A stretch of 64,000 nucleotides of DNA. Source: Bacteroidetes bacterium UBA1935 (lineage in GTDB: Bacteria > Bacteroidota > Bacteroidia > Chitinophagales > Chitinophagaceae). The notes below the pieces were generated by a model. That model was given only the letters and a program-made list of their open reading frames with translations, did not search any database and had not been told where the DNA came from. Positions 1-9,028 of this stretch are shown in pieces. The first letter of the stretch is position 1; each line of letters begins with the position of its first letter. The stretch lies in assembly GCA_002337045.1 (NCBI GenBank), contig DDFF01000007.1, positions 1-64,000 on the forward strand. Direction: 5' to 3'. The position numbers and the translations under genes were made by a program.

Positions 1-47
1 GTAACTATCGCTTTAAGAACTTACCCGCTCTGTATCGATTGGGAGTG

Positions 48-78
48 CAAAAGTAGATAAGAAAGTTCTACTTCCAAA
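48..78 (-). promoter_or_regulatory. Bacteroidota-type promoter firing out of the left edge
   Basis: Read on the minus strand, TTTG (78-75) is followed by exactly 19 bases and then TACTTTTG (55-48). This matches the primary sigma factor consensus of Bacteroidota (TTTG, about 19-21 bases, TAnnTTTG) at every fixed position. It would start a transcript leaving the window to the left, so the gene beyond the edge probably has its own promoter downstream of the helicase. The rest of 1-129 shows nothing else. Confidence 0.55.
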
Positions 79-129
79 CATTGTACTGCATATTTTTATT
101 CGGCATTTGTAATATGTCGGCGCTATTAC

Positions 130-2610
130 TTATCTGGTTTGCTTTTGAGCCGATTGTTGCATTCTGCGAATTCTATCTTCCAACTTCTCACTACTCAATT
201 CCTCGCGCAAAGAATCAACTTTTATAGGGAAACAAAAGGGCGTAAGATTAGCAGGACGAGATATAATGATGCTACCTGCAGCTATGCGTTGCAGTGTATT
301 ATATAAGCGTGTTGCTTCTACTTCGTACGTCAACACTTCTGTGTAGGCCTGTTGCAATAATATATTAGATGGTTCGTTCTGGCTGATCACTTCATATATA
401 AGTGATGTAGAGTTTTGCAAGTGGCGCTGTTTCTTATATGCACCAGGCATTCCCTGAAACACAAGGCCAGATATAACGGCAATATCGCGAAACTTTCTGC
501 GCCCCATCTCTGCAGCATTAATACTACGTTGCAAGTCTGCATACCATGCATCGGGGCTCAACAGTTGTTTTATATTCTCTTCGCTTACAGGTATCGGTTG
601 ATCACTTAATAATTCGAAACCATAATCATTCATAGCTATTGAGAAGGTAATCGGCAAAAGTTGTGATATTCTATATGCAAGCAATGAAGCCATTGCCTGA
701 TGCACCAGCCTGCCTTCAAAAGGATATACAAACAGGTGATAGCCATCTTTAGTATTAATAAGCTCTACCAGCAACTCATCTTCTTTTGGCACAACTGATA
801 GCTCCTGTTGTTTCAAAAACAGTGGCTGCAAGAACATCAACAAATTATTTGTGTGCGGCTCTAATGCTGCCTGCTGAAACGTATGACGCAACACACTACC
901 CAGATTGGCAGACAATGGCATACGCCCGCCTGCCCATGCAGGCACGTGTGCCTTCTTCGCGTTCGACTTGCGGACATATACTACCATGTCGCGTATCATC
1001 ACCAGTTCCAGCTTTCTGCCCGCCAATACAAATACATCTCCGGGTACAAGCTTTGAAATAAAGTATTCTTCTATCGTACCTACATTACCGCCGCTCATAA
1101 ACTTTACCCGCAACAATGCATCACCCACTATAGTACCTATATGTAAACGATGCCGCATAGCCACACGCCTGTTAGCTACACGATACACGCCGTCTATATT
1201 TATCACACGATGGTATTCATCATATTCTTTCAACAAAGAACCGCCGTGTGTAATGAATCCAAGTAACCATTCCCATTCGGCATCTGTAATATCTCTGTAG
1301 CAGTTTGTTGTTCTTACCTCTGCAATTAAAGCTTCACTAATAAAACCATCTCCCGTGGCACGGGTAACCATATATTGCACCAGCGCATCAAATGCAAGGA
1401 CAACAGGACTGCGACTTTCTACCAGTTGCTTTTCATAAGCTTCCTGCAACGCTGCAGCCTCAACTATTTCTAAAGTATGCGTAGGTACAAAGTAAATATT
1501 ACTGACAGCACCCGGCTCATGACCACTACGCCCCGCACGTTGCAGAAAACGAGCAATACCTTTAGGGCTGCCTACTTGTATTACAGTATCAACAGGTCGA
1601 AAATCGACACCCAAATCTAAACTGGCAGTACATACTACCACCTTTAACGTGCCTGCATGCAATTGCTCTTCTACCCACACACGCACATCTGCATCTATTG
1701 CACTATGATGCAATGCAATGACACCTGCAAGATCAGGATCAGCATCAAGCAATGCCTGATACCATATCTCTGCCTGCGAGCGGACGTTTGTAAATAAGAG
1801 TGTAGACCTGTTGTTATGTATTACGGGCAGCACATGTTCTATCATACGTACACCCAAATGCCCTGCCCAAGGAAAACACTCAACCGTTTCGGGCAATATG
1901 GTATGAATGGCTACTTCTTTTCGGATGTCTGCTTTTACAATCGTACCGTTATGATTATCGCCCAACAATACATACAGCGCTTCTTCAAGATTACCTATTG
2001 TTGCCGATATCCCCCAGACGCGCAACATACTTTCCTGTGCAGGCAGTGTTTTCAGGTAAGACAAAGCAAGCTCCATTTGTACACCGCGCTTTGAACCTAA
2101 TAACTCATGCCATTCATCAACTGCTATACATCTGAGCGACCTGAAGATGTCTTTATTGTTTTTAGTGGCTATCAGCAAGTGCAGGCTTTCGGGTGTGATA
2201 ATCAGCACCTCGGGCATATGTGTTTTCTGCCGCTGCCGCTCTGCGGTTGATGTATCTCCGTTTCGCACAGCCACCTTCCAGGGAATACCCAACTCCGACA
2301 ATGCCTGTTCCATTGCCCTGCCTACATCTTTTGCCAATGCACGCAACGGTGACACCCAAAGTAGTTGCAATCCGTTTTTGGTTTTCGATTTGTAATCAGG
2401 ATTGTTGTTTATCCAATCTATCATTACGCCCAGAAAAACAGAAAATGTTTTACCGAAGCCGGTAGGGGCATTCACAATACCACTCAACCCTTCTGCATAC
2501 AACTGCCATGCCTCTTCCTGAAAAGGAAATGGCTGCAAGCCTTTAGCATGCAACCATTCTCTGATTACCTCAAATCCGTTTACCGATATGCTTGCTTTCT
2601 TTTTCGCCAC
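130..2610 (-). CDS. Lhr-like ligase-associated DEXH-box DNA helicase
   Basis: This is a superfamily 2 helicase predicted to unwind DNA during repair, using ATP. Visible motifs are the Walker A-type PTGFGKT (residues 49-55), the DEWH box (165-168), a GISATIGN motif III and a helicase C domain with QRAGRSGHEPG motif VI, followed by a long C-terminal region typical of Lhr-type enzymes. The 826-aa length and the N-terminus fit the family usually annotated as 'ligase-associated DNA damage response DEXH box helicase', which sits beside an ATP-dependent DNA ligase and a nuclease in many bacteria. No ligase or nuclease is visible on its right side; partners could lie left of the window. The start is GTG at 2608-2610, directly abutting the TAA of the methyltransferase upstream, so the two are probably translationally coupled. 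No other Met occurs before residue 63. Confidence 0.88.
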   Translation of the reverse strand: MAKKKASISVNGFEVIREWLHAKGLQPFPFQEEAWQLYAEGLSGIVNAPTGFGKTFSVFLGVMIDWINNNPDYKSKTKNGLQLLWVSPLRALAKDVGRAMEQALSELGIPWKVAVRNGDTSTAERQRQKTHMPEVLIITPESLHLLIATKNNKDIFRSLRCIAVDEWHELLGSKRGVQMELALSYLKTLPAQESMLRVWGISATIGNLEEALYVLLGDNHNGTIVKADIRKEVAIHTILPETVECFPWAGHLGVRMIEHVLPVIHNNRSTLLFTNVRSQAEIWYQALLDADPDLAGVIALHHSAIDADVRVWVEEQLHAGTLKVVVCTASLDLGVDFRPVDTVIQVGSPKGIARFLQRAGRSGHEPGAVSNIYFVPTHTLEIVEAAALQEAYEKQLVESRSPVVLAFDALVQYMVTRATGDGFISEALIAEVRTTNCYRDITDAEWEWLLGFITHGGSLLKEYDEYHRVINIDGVYRVANRRVAMRHRLHIGTIVGDALLRVKFMSGGNVGTIEEYFISKLVPGDVFVLAGRKLELVMIRDMVVYVRKSNAKKAHVPAWAGGRMPLSANLGSVLRHTFQQAALEPHTNNLLMFLQPLFLKQQELSVVPKEDELLVELINTKDGYHLFVYPFEGRLVHQAMASLLAYRISQLLPITFSIAMNDYGFELLSDQPIPVSEENIKQLLSPDAWYADLQRSINAAEMGRRKFRDIAVISGLVFQGMPGAYKKQRHLQNSTSLIYEVISQNEPSNILLQQAYTEVLTYEVEATRLYNTLQRIAAGSIIISRPANLTPFCFPIKVDSLREELSSEKLEDRIRRMQQSAQKQTR

Positions 2611-3411
2611 TTATTTCTTTTCTGCTACAACAGCATACATCAAAGGAAGTTTACCCTCCATACCTTTCAGGCAAAATCTGTCCGGTGCTATCTCTACCAT
2701 ATTTGCAAAGCAGTTTTGTGTAGAGTAATCGTATTCGTTAAATATCCTGATTTCTACCCCTGCATTAATTAACGCCTGCATTACTTCTGACAGCGGATGA
2801 TTCCAACCTATTTCCTGCAGCTCTATATCTGCGCTTCTATCTGCATAAGTACCCTGCAGTGTTTCAACAATAGCTTCTTTATTGAAATAAGGATATTGCA
2901 CATAGGTAAAGGCATTATCAAACATCCATACTGCGGGGTGAAGCTCTACTAACACTAACTTACCTCCCGGTTTCAGGAAATGTGAAACCACATTTGCCCA
3001 ACGCGTCATATCGGGCAACCAACCCAATACACCATAAGTAGTAAATACAATATCAAATTTTTCATCCAGCACCTCAGGCAACTTGTATACTTCAGAGCAA
3101 ATAAAAGTTGCGTCTAACCCAAGCTGGGCGTTCAAATCTTTCGCTTTGTCCATGGCCACATCAGAGAAATCAACACCCGTACATTTCGCCCCCATACGAG
3201 ACATTGACATTGTATCTTGCCCAAAATGGCATTGCAAATGCAATACAGATTTGCATTTAATGTCGCCAAGCAAGCCAATCTCTACTTCCTTAAGTGTTGA
3301 TTTACCGGCAATAAAGGAATCATTGTCATAAAAATCTGAAGTTACATGGTGTGGAGTTTTTGCATTCCACAGTTTTCGGTTCACCTCCAGGTATTCGTTC
3401 TCTATATTCAT
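2611..3411 (-). CDS. class I SAM-dependent methyltransferase
   Basis: A 266-aa Rossmann-type methyltransferase. The SAM-binding motif I region is VLHLQCHFGQDT (about residues 55-66), followed by GAKCTGVDFSD with the acidic residue expected to contact the ribose of SAM. The mid-region FDIVFTTYGVLGWL and the PGGKLVLVELHP segment fit motifs II and III. The substrate cannot be told from sequence; the family includes small-molecule and ubiquinone-like methyltransferases. It is the first gene of a two-gene unit with the helicase, whose GTG start follows its stop codon with no gap. ATG start at 3409-3411. A DNA repair role is only a guess from position. Confidence 0.8.
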   Translation of the reverse strand: MNIENEYLEVNRKLWNAKTPHHVTSDFYDNDSFIAGKSTLKEVEIGLLGDIKCKSVLHLQCHFGQDTMSMSRMGAKCTGVDFSDVAMDKAKDLNAQLGLDATFICSEVYKLPEVLDEKFDIVFTTYGVLGWLPDMTRWANVVSHFLKPGGKLVLVELHPAVWMFDNAFTYVQYPYFNKEAIVETLQGTYADRSADIELQEIGWNHPLSEVMQALINAGVEIRIFNEYDYSTQNCFANMVEIAPDRFCLKGMEGKLPLMYAVVAEKK

Positions 3412-3549
3412 AATGCACTAAAAATACTGAAGAATATCCAACCCTGAATATTCTCCTCGCAACTAGGTCTGTGTAGAATTACTACCACACGCTATTGCAG
3501 ATAAAAAAAATCGCCTATCTTGATAGCATTATAGCACCGGGGGGCGCTT

Positions 3550-3900
3550 ATGCTAAACAAAACAATTCTCATCATTGATGATGAGCAGGACTTGTGTGAA
3601 CTATTCACCATGTACCTGCAACCAAAGGGATATACAGTCTATACGGCCAATAACATAGATGTTGGCAGAAAATCTATAGCCTCTATTTCTCCAGATATCT
3701 TATTTATAGACAATAACCTGCCCGATGGGCTGGGTTGGAAGTTTGCGGTTGAGCTTTCAGAAACATATCGAAACCTGAAAATCATTTGTATGAGTGCATT
3801 TGATTATGATATCGATATCACAAATAGCCACAAACTGAAAATCATAGAAAAACCAATAAAGCTATCTGACATAGACGAGGCTATTGGTGCGGGCCATTAA
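3550..3900 (+). CDS. single-domain response regulator (receiver only)
   Basis: A 116-aa CheY/Spo0F-like receiver without output domain. It has the acidic pair D10-D11, the predicted phospho-acceptor D54 in the segment FIDNNLPDG, the switch Ser in ICMSAF and the conserved Lys in IIEKPIK. Such proteins shuttle phosphate between kinases or bind a target protein. It converges with the receiver-PAS kinase gene on the opposite strand and their 3' ends overlap by 4 bp (3897-3900), so it probably belongs functionally to that kinase set. Upstream lies a 138-bp divergent gap shared with the methyltransferase gene, in which I find no convincing consensus promoter. Confidence 0.85.
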   Translation: MLNKTILIIDDEQDLCELFTMYLQPKGYTVYTANNIDVGRKSIASISPDILFIDNNLPDGLGWKFAVELSETYRNLKIICMSAFDYDIDITNSHKLKIIEKPIKLSDIDEAIGAGH

Positions 3901-5336
3901 CCTTTGTGTAGCGGTATGTAAACAGAGAATACAGCACCGTTGCCCGGTTCTGATGCAACTTCTATTCTACCATTGTGTGCCTGTATTATATTGAATGATG
4001 CTGCGAGCCCTAAGCCTAAGCCGTTGCGCTTTTGTGTAAAATATGGCTCAAAGAGGCGTGCAATATTTTCATCGCTGATACCACTACCATTATCTGCTAT
4101 CTTAATGATTGCGTATGACTCATCCACCTCAACGTTGACACGAATAAGCCCTTTACCCTCTTCAACTGCTTCAATACCGTTTATTATAATGTTGAACAGT
4201 GCAATCGGCAATTTATCTGCATCTGCTTCAATCAGGATATTGTCGGCTTGCAGAACCATTTCGCAGGCTACACCTTTCAGCAACATACTATCTGCAGCAC
4301 GACTTAGCACTGTATCAATGACCATAGCGATATCAATGGGCTTCAGGACAATATCAGTAGGTCGCGAGGTAGAAAGTAGGGCTGTTATCAAGCTGTTTAT
4401 CCTTGAGCTATTGCGTAATACTATTTCACTGTAAAACTGTACGGTTTCATCCACCCCTTCTGCTTTCATTTGCTCTACAGAAAGAATGATGTTATTTAAT
4501 GGATTACGCACCTCATGTGCCAATGTTCTTACCAGACGACCTGTAGCCGCCAGCTTTTCAGATTGTAATATTGCCCGCTCTGCTTTCTTTAGTTTTGTGA
4601 TATCATGTATCACCCCCTGCACGTATGCACTACCCTTTATATCAAAATGTGTTGTAGCAGATACAATGCAATTGCGCCATCCGCCATCGGCAGTTTTCAG
4701 CACTACCTCCACATCTTCGCCATTCGCCTGCATCAATGCACTCGCGGAGCTTTCCATATCAGGAAGTGGTAGCAATAAGTCCGTAAGTCTCATTGCCAGC
4801 AATTGCTCCTTGTCATAACCAAACATTGCAATGGCTGCATCGTTAATATCAAGCAAATGCAGCTCAAGGTCTGCTACAAATATCACGTCCTTCAACTGCT
4901 CAAAAACGCTCCGGTATTTTTGTTCGCTGGCTTTCAGCGCTTTGATACTGCGAGAGCGCAACAATGCATAGCGTATACTACGCTCTACTTTCTCTGTATT
5001 AATCTCTGATTTCACAAGGAAGTCTACAGCGCCGGATTCCATCGCTTCAATATCCAACAACCTTCTCCCTTTGCCGGTAAGCATTACAATAGGCTCTTCA
5101 CAGTTCAGCTTCAATGCATCCTGCAATAGCTCTACCCCGGACTTTGCACCTAACAGATAATCTACAAAGTAGATATCATAATTCCTGCGCGCAATATGGC
5201 TCAATGCCGTATCATAATCATCACACCAGTCTATCTGCACATTAACCCCGGGGATTTTTTTTATATAGTCGCTTGTGATAAAGAAGTCATCTTTATCATC
5301 ATCCACAATCAATATTCTGAAAAATGAAGACAGCAT
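3897..5336 (-). CDS. receiver-PAS-histidine kinase hybrid
   Basis: A 479-aa soluble signalling protein with its receiver domain at the N-terminus (acidic D12-D14, phospho-acceptor D59 in YFVDYLLG, Thr in MLTGKG, Lys in FLVKSE), then a PAS domain (about 140-250), a HisKA helix with phospho-accepting His in TLAHEVRNPL (about residue 270) and an HATPase_c domain (N box NIIINGIEAV, DNGSGIS, GLGLGLA). It has no membrane segment, so it acts in the cytoplasm. The receiver-first order suggests that it is itself controlled by phosphorylation, probably from the PAS kinase encoded 3 bp upstream. It is the last gene of a three-gene leftward operon. Confidence 0.88.
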   Translation of the reverse strand: MLSSFFRILIVDDDKDDFFITSDYIKKIPGVNVQIDWCDDYDTALSHIARRNYDIYFVDYLLGAKSGVELLQDALKLNCEEPIVMLTGKGRRLLDIEAMESGAVDFLVKSEINTEKVERSIRYALLRSRSIKALKASEQKYRSVFEQLKDVIFVADLELHLLDINDAAIAMFGYDKEQLLAMRLTDLLLPLPDMESSASALMQANGEDVEVVLKTADGGWRNCIVSATTHFDIKGSAYVQGVIHDITKLKKAERAILQSEKLAATGRLVRTLAHEVRNPLNNIILSVEQMKAEGVDETVQFYSEIVLRNSSRINSLITALLSTSRPTDIVLKPIDIAMVIDTVLSRAADSMLLKGVACEMVLQADNILIEADADKLPIALFNIIINGIEAVEEGKGLIRVNVEVDESYAIIKIADNGSGISDENIARLFEPYFTQKRNGLGLGLAASFNIIQAHNGRIEVASEPGNGAVFSVYIPLHKG

Positions 5337-5339
5337 AGT

Positions 5340-6902
5340 TTATGGCTCTTGTTTTTCAGGCAGTACAACAATAAACTTTGCACCTACTCCTGGCTCACCT
5401 TCGGCATATATTACCCCCTTGTGGTGGTCGCATATCTTCTTGCATATTGCCAAGCCAATACCTGACCCTGCATAGGTAGAACGGCCATAAAGCCTTTTAA
5501 AAATCTGAAATATCACATCCGCATATTCCTGCTTAAACCCTATTCCGTTATCACTAACCACTATCTTATAGTATTTAACCGTTGGATTCAGATATAAGAC
5601 AGCTTTTTCTTCATCATTCAACACTTCACTCAAAATATTTACAACAACGGGAACATCATTCTTTCTGAACTTTATTGCATTGTTGATAAGATTTGCAAAC
5701 AACTGTTTCATTTGCGAATGAGAACATTCCAACTCAGGCAAACCATCTACTTGCAAGGTAGCCCCGGTTTCCTCTATTAGCAGGTCTAAATCCTCAAGTA
5801 CTTCTTTCAATACCGTATTAAGCGACTCCTGTCCGTAAGGGTCTGAATACTGATTGAGTAGTGAAAATTCAAGCAGATTATCTATCAGCTTCGTCATATT
5901 ATCTGCTGAATATTTTATCCTGTCCAGATAATGACGGCCCTCTTCCGTAAGTAAATGATTGCATTCATCAAACAGCTTTTCGCTGAATGTTGTAATCTTC
6001 CTCAATGGTTCGTGCAAGTCGTGACTGGCTACATAGGCAAACTCTTCCAGTTCTTTGTTCGACCTGTATAATTCTGCTACCGTCTTCTTAAGGTCTGTTT
6101 CTATTTGCTTTTGTCCCGTAATATCAAGCACACTACCCACCATCTTCACAACATTACCGTGCTCATCTTTCAGTACCCTACCCGATGCACTAATTATCTT
6201 TACCTTATTGGCAGGCGTAATAATGCGCATCTCTATATCATAATCTTCACCTGTTTTCAGTGCATTCGCAACTGCTTGCCCTGCTCTTTCCTTATCGTCA
6301 GGGTGCGAGTATATCCTTACAGCATCATAAGTAAGTGGTGTCTCTTTGTCTAATTCATATACTTTGTAGATACCGTCAGACCAGAATACTTTGTCCTCAC
6401 TTACTATCCACTCAAACGTACCAAAGCTGAAATTGCTCAGCTTTTCAAGAAACAACCTTCTGGAATCGAAAGATGTAAACGGAAGTTCCTGTCCCGACAA
6501 ATCGGGAATAATCAAAACGATATAGTACTCCTGAATGCCTGTAGTACCTGCAGGAGGTGTAGCAAACAGAAAACACATCTGCTTCCTGCCATCCTTCATC
6601 AGGATGCTATACATCACATATTGGCTCTCGGCATTCTCTGTATTGAATATTCTTGCTGTCTGATGCGTAAACTGGTCTTGTTGGCGCTCATCTATAATAT
6701 CAGGAATGGTAAGCCCTTTTTGACTTATTTCTTCCAGACTGTAACCCAACACCTGTTCTGTATGGTTGGTACAATGCAATATGCGGTTGGTATTAGTTTC
6801 AACAACCAACATTGCATAAGACCCTGAAAGCAGTTCTGCGTTCTTAAACACAGCATCTGCTTTATCAAGTCTTGCATCGTTCATGTTATTCTGCTCAGCC
6901 AT
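5340..6902 (-). CDS. PAS-PAS sensor histidine kinase (cytoplasmic)
   Basis: A 520-aa kinase. An N-terminal PAS domain (about 20-135) is followed by a second PAS domain of the PAS_3 type with a WSDGIYKVYEL segment (about 155-270), a short helical linker, a HisKA motif FAYVASHDLHEPLRKI with the phospho-His (about 295) and an HATPase_c domain (LINNAIKF, SDNGIGF, GSGIGLA). The 'SHDLHEPL' kind of HisKA is common in phytochrome-like and PAS kinases. No transmembrane helix is seen, so it senses an internal cue or ligand. It is separated by 3 bp from the genes on both sides and lies between an NtrC-type regulator and a receiver-kinase hybrid, which points to a multistep phosphorelay. Confidence 0.88.
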   Translation of the reverse strand: MAEQNNMNDARLDKADAVFKNAELLSGSYAMLVVETNTNRILHCTNHTEQVLGYSLEEISQKGLTIPDIIDERQQDQFTHQTARIFNTENAESQYVMYSILMKDGRKQMCFLFATPPAGTTGIQEYYIVLIIPDLSGQELPFTSFDSRRLFLEKLSNFSFGTFEWIVSEDKVFWSDGIYKVYELDKETPLTYDAVRIYSHPDDKERAGQAVANALKTGEDYDIEMRIITPANKVKIISASGRVLKDEHGNVVKMVGSVLDITGQKQIETDLKKTVAELYRSNKELEEFAYVASHDLHEPLRKITTFSEKLFDECNHLLTEEGRHYLDRIKYSADNMTKLIDNLLEFSLLNQYSDPYGQESLNTVLKEVLEDLDLLIEETGATLQVDGLPELECSHSQMKQLFANLINNAIKFRKNDVPVVVNILSEVLNDEEKAVLYLNPTVKYYKIVVSDNGIGFKQEYADVIFQIFKRLYGRSTYAGSGIGLAICKKICDHHKGVIYAEGEPGVGAKFIVVLPEKQEP

Positions 6903-6905
6903 ACC

Positions 6906-8288
6906 TTATTCCAAGCCTTTGTATTGCTTAATCTTATTATACAGCGTTTTCCTGTCAATGTTCAACAGCTTGGCTGCTTTGGTTTTATTGAATTGTGTAC
7001 GCCTCAACGCCTCCAGTATTACCTCATATTCAGCATTTATATTAACAGCCTTATATTTATTCTCAAGGCTTTCAATACTATCTGCCTGCAAGTCTGATTT
7101 TACATTATCAAACTGCAATTTTTTATAATTGTTTATTTCAAAAGGCAATGCCGTTACCTCAATCAACTCTCCGTCCGTCAATAACGTAGCACGCTTTACT
7201 ACGTTCAATAGTTCACGCAGATTGCCGTGCCACACATATTCCATAAATATGTCTTTCACATCTTGAGAAAAACCTCTAACATGCTTCTTTAGCTCTGCAT
7301 TGGTACGTTTCAAAAAATGTTCTGCAAAGAGCATGATATCATCTTTTCTGTTGCGCAGTGGCGGCACTTCTATACTGAACTCATTAAATCTGTGATACAA
7401 ATCTTCGCGGAAGCGGCCATTCAATGCAGCATCCCATAGTTTCTCGTTGCTGGCAACTATGATGCGCACATCAAGGCCTATATCTTTCACGCCACCCACA
7501 CGCCTTATCTTTCTTTCCTGCACTACACGCAGCAGTGATACCTGTATATCATAAGACAGGTTAGCAACCTCATCCAGAAACACGGTACCACCATTGGCCG
7601 TTTCCAGCGAGCCAACTTTTTGTGATACAGCTCCTGTAAACGCACCTTTTTCATGTCCAAACAATTCACTGCCTGCCAGCTCAGCCGTTAATGCACCGCA
7701 ATCAATGGCTACAAATGGTTGATTAGCACGCTCACTCTTTTCATGTATCATTTTAGCGATAGCTTCTTTACCACTACCACTTTCCCCATATATTATTACG
7801 CTGAAGTTTGTAGGCGCTACAAGCCCTATTTGTTTTATGATATTCTGAAATTCAGGGCTGTTGCCATAAATGTGTTCTTCCTCCGTCTCTATCTGTGGCT
7901 TTACCTCTTCTTTCTTTTCTTTTGCCCCCTGTGTAGACAGTGCTTTTTTTATCGTCAACAGTATTTCGTCTGGGAAGAGCGGCTTGGTAACATAATCGTA
8001 AGCCCCCATCTTCATTACCTCTACCGCATCTTTCACATCGCTATAGCCTGTAATAATGATAACCAGTGCCGCAGGTATCATTTCTTTGATTTTCTGCAAC
8101 AGCTTAGAACCTGTCATATCATCAAGCCTGAAGTCGCAGAGGATTATATCGGGTTTATTCTTTTGCAGGTACTGCAACGCATCCTTACCTGTATGCAGGC
8201 ATTTTACACTGTAGCCGTTCCTTGTCAGGAAACGGTCCAGCAGCATGCACATGTCCTTATCATCATCTACAACTAAAATCTTATACAT
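6906..8288 (-). CDS. sigma-54-dependent NtrC-family response regulator
   Basis: A 460-aa transcription activator with three domains in order: receiver (1-120; D8-D9, phospho-acceptor about D52 in ILCDFRLDD, Lys in YVTKPLF), AAA+ ATPase (about 150-385; Walker A GESGSGKE, the sigma-54 contact loop GAFTGA, GGTVFLDEV) and a Fis-type helix-turn-helix at the C-terminus (NKTKAAKLLNIDRKTLYNKI). The intact GAFTGA loop means it should open sigma-54 promoters. It is the first gene of a three-gene leftward operon with 3-bp spacings to the kinases. I found no clear TGGCAC-N5-TTGC site in the nearby gaps, so its targets are probably elsewhere. Confidence 0.93.
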   Translation of the reverse strand: MYKILVVDDDKDMCMLLDRFLTRNGYSVKCLHTGKDALQYLQKNKPDIILCDFRLDDMTGSKLLQKIKEMIPAALVIIITGYSDVKDAVEVMKMGAYDYVTKPLFPDEILLTIKKALSTQGAKEKKEEVKPQIETEEEHIYGNSPEFQNIIKQIGLVAPTNFSVIIYGESGSGKEAIAKMIHEKSERANQPFVAIDCGALTAELAGSELFGHEKGAFTGAVSQKVGSLETANGGTVFLDEVANLSYDIQVSLLRVVQERKIRRVGGVKDIGLDVRIIVASNEKLWDAALNGRFREDLYHRFNEFSIEVPPLRNRKDDIMLFAEHFLKRTNAELKKHVRGFSQDVKDIFMEYVWHGNLRELLNVVKRATLLTDGELIEVTALPFEINNYKKLQFDNVKSDLQADSIESLENKYKAVNINAEYEVILEALRRTQFNKTKAAKLLNIDRKTLYNKIKQYKGLE

Positions 8289-8445
8289 AGAATCCTCTCA
8301 TTGCAGGTGTAATATTATTACTTCCTTTTCAAAAGACCTTTATAGATACGTATTAACCAATTTACCCTATAAATTACGACTGAAAACGTTATAAATAGTA
8401 GTCCTTACCCGAAAAAATCGATAATTTGCGACGCAATAATTTAAT

Positions 8446-8988
8446 ATGAACACTGTATTAGAGATACTGAAATACATCCTCCCTGCTATAATTGTACTGA
8501 TAGCTTGTTATACGATAGTACAGAAATTCCTCGTTACGGATATGCAACGCAAACAAATTGCTATGCTTCGTGAGAATCAGGAATTTACTGTCCGTATGCG
8601 CCTGCAGGCATTGGAAAGGCTGGCATTGTACATTGAACGTATTAACCCACGCTCTCTTATACCACGTGTATATATGAGCGGCATGACGGTTACAGATCTG
8701 CAGCAAGCATTGGTTTTTACTATTCGAGGTGAGTTTGAACATAATCTTTCTCAACAGATATATGTATCGAGCAATGTATGGAATACTGTAAAAGGTGTAA
8801 TGGAACAGGAGATAAATATGATTGGCGTTATTGCACAGCAACTGAAACCGGATGCATCTGCCAAAGACCTGCATATGCGCATTGTAGATGTGGTGCTTAC
8901 AGACGCAAGCGAACCACCAACAACTGTTGCCCTGCAAATCATCAATGAAGAAGCTAAACGCATCCTTTCGGGTGGTGCTATGGCTTAG
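8446..8988 (+). CDS. DUF7935-like membrane-anchored protein
   Basis: A 180-aa protein of unknown function. One N-terminal transmembrane helix (about 7-25) is followed by a charged helical region with MLRENQEFTVRMRLQALERL and a soluble domain. The pattern matches a Bacteroidota-restricted conserved family that I recall as DUF7935; the family name is from memory and not verified. The next gene, the mutase, starts 41 bp downstream on the same strand, so the two may be cotranscribed. Its upstream gap (8289-8445) separates it from the divergent NtrC-type regulator and contains the imperfect promoter-like ATAATTTG about 20 bp before the ATG. Confidence 0.6.
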   Translation: MNTVLEILKYILPAIIVLIACYTIVQKFLVTDMQRKQIAMLRENQEFTVRMRLQALERLALYIERINPRSLIPRVYMSGMTVTDLQQALVFTIRGEFEHNLSQQIYVSSNVWNTVKGVMEQEINMIGVIAQQLKPDASAKDLHMRIVDVVLTDASEPPTTVALQIINEEAKRILSGGAMA

Positions 8989-9028
8989 TTTTATCTTTTT
9001 TTAAGTACGCAAATTCAAATACATACAA

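Noticed and set aside
8289..8445. sigma-54 promoter near the NtrC-type regulator
   Set aside because: No GG-N10-GC pair of the required form was found in this gap or in the other gaps near the kinases.
8658..8672. CACGTG-centred near-palindrome in the DUF7935-like gene
   Set aside because: The arms do not match when reverse-complemented, and it lies in coding sequence.
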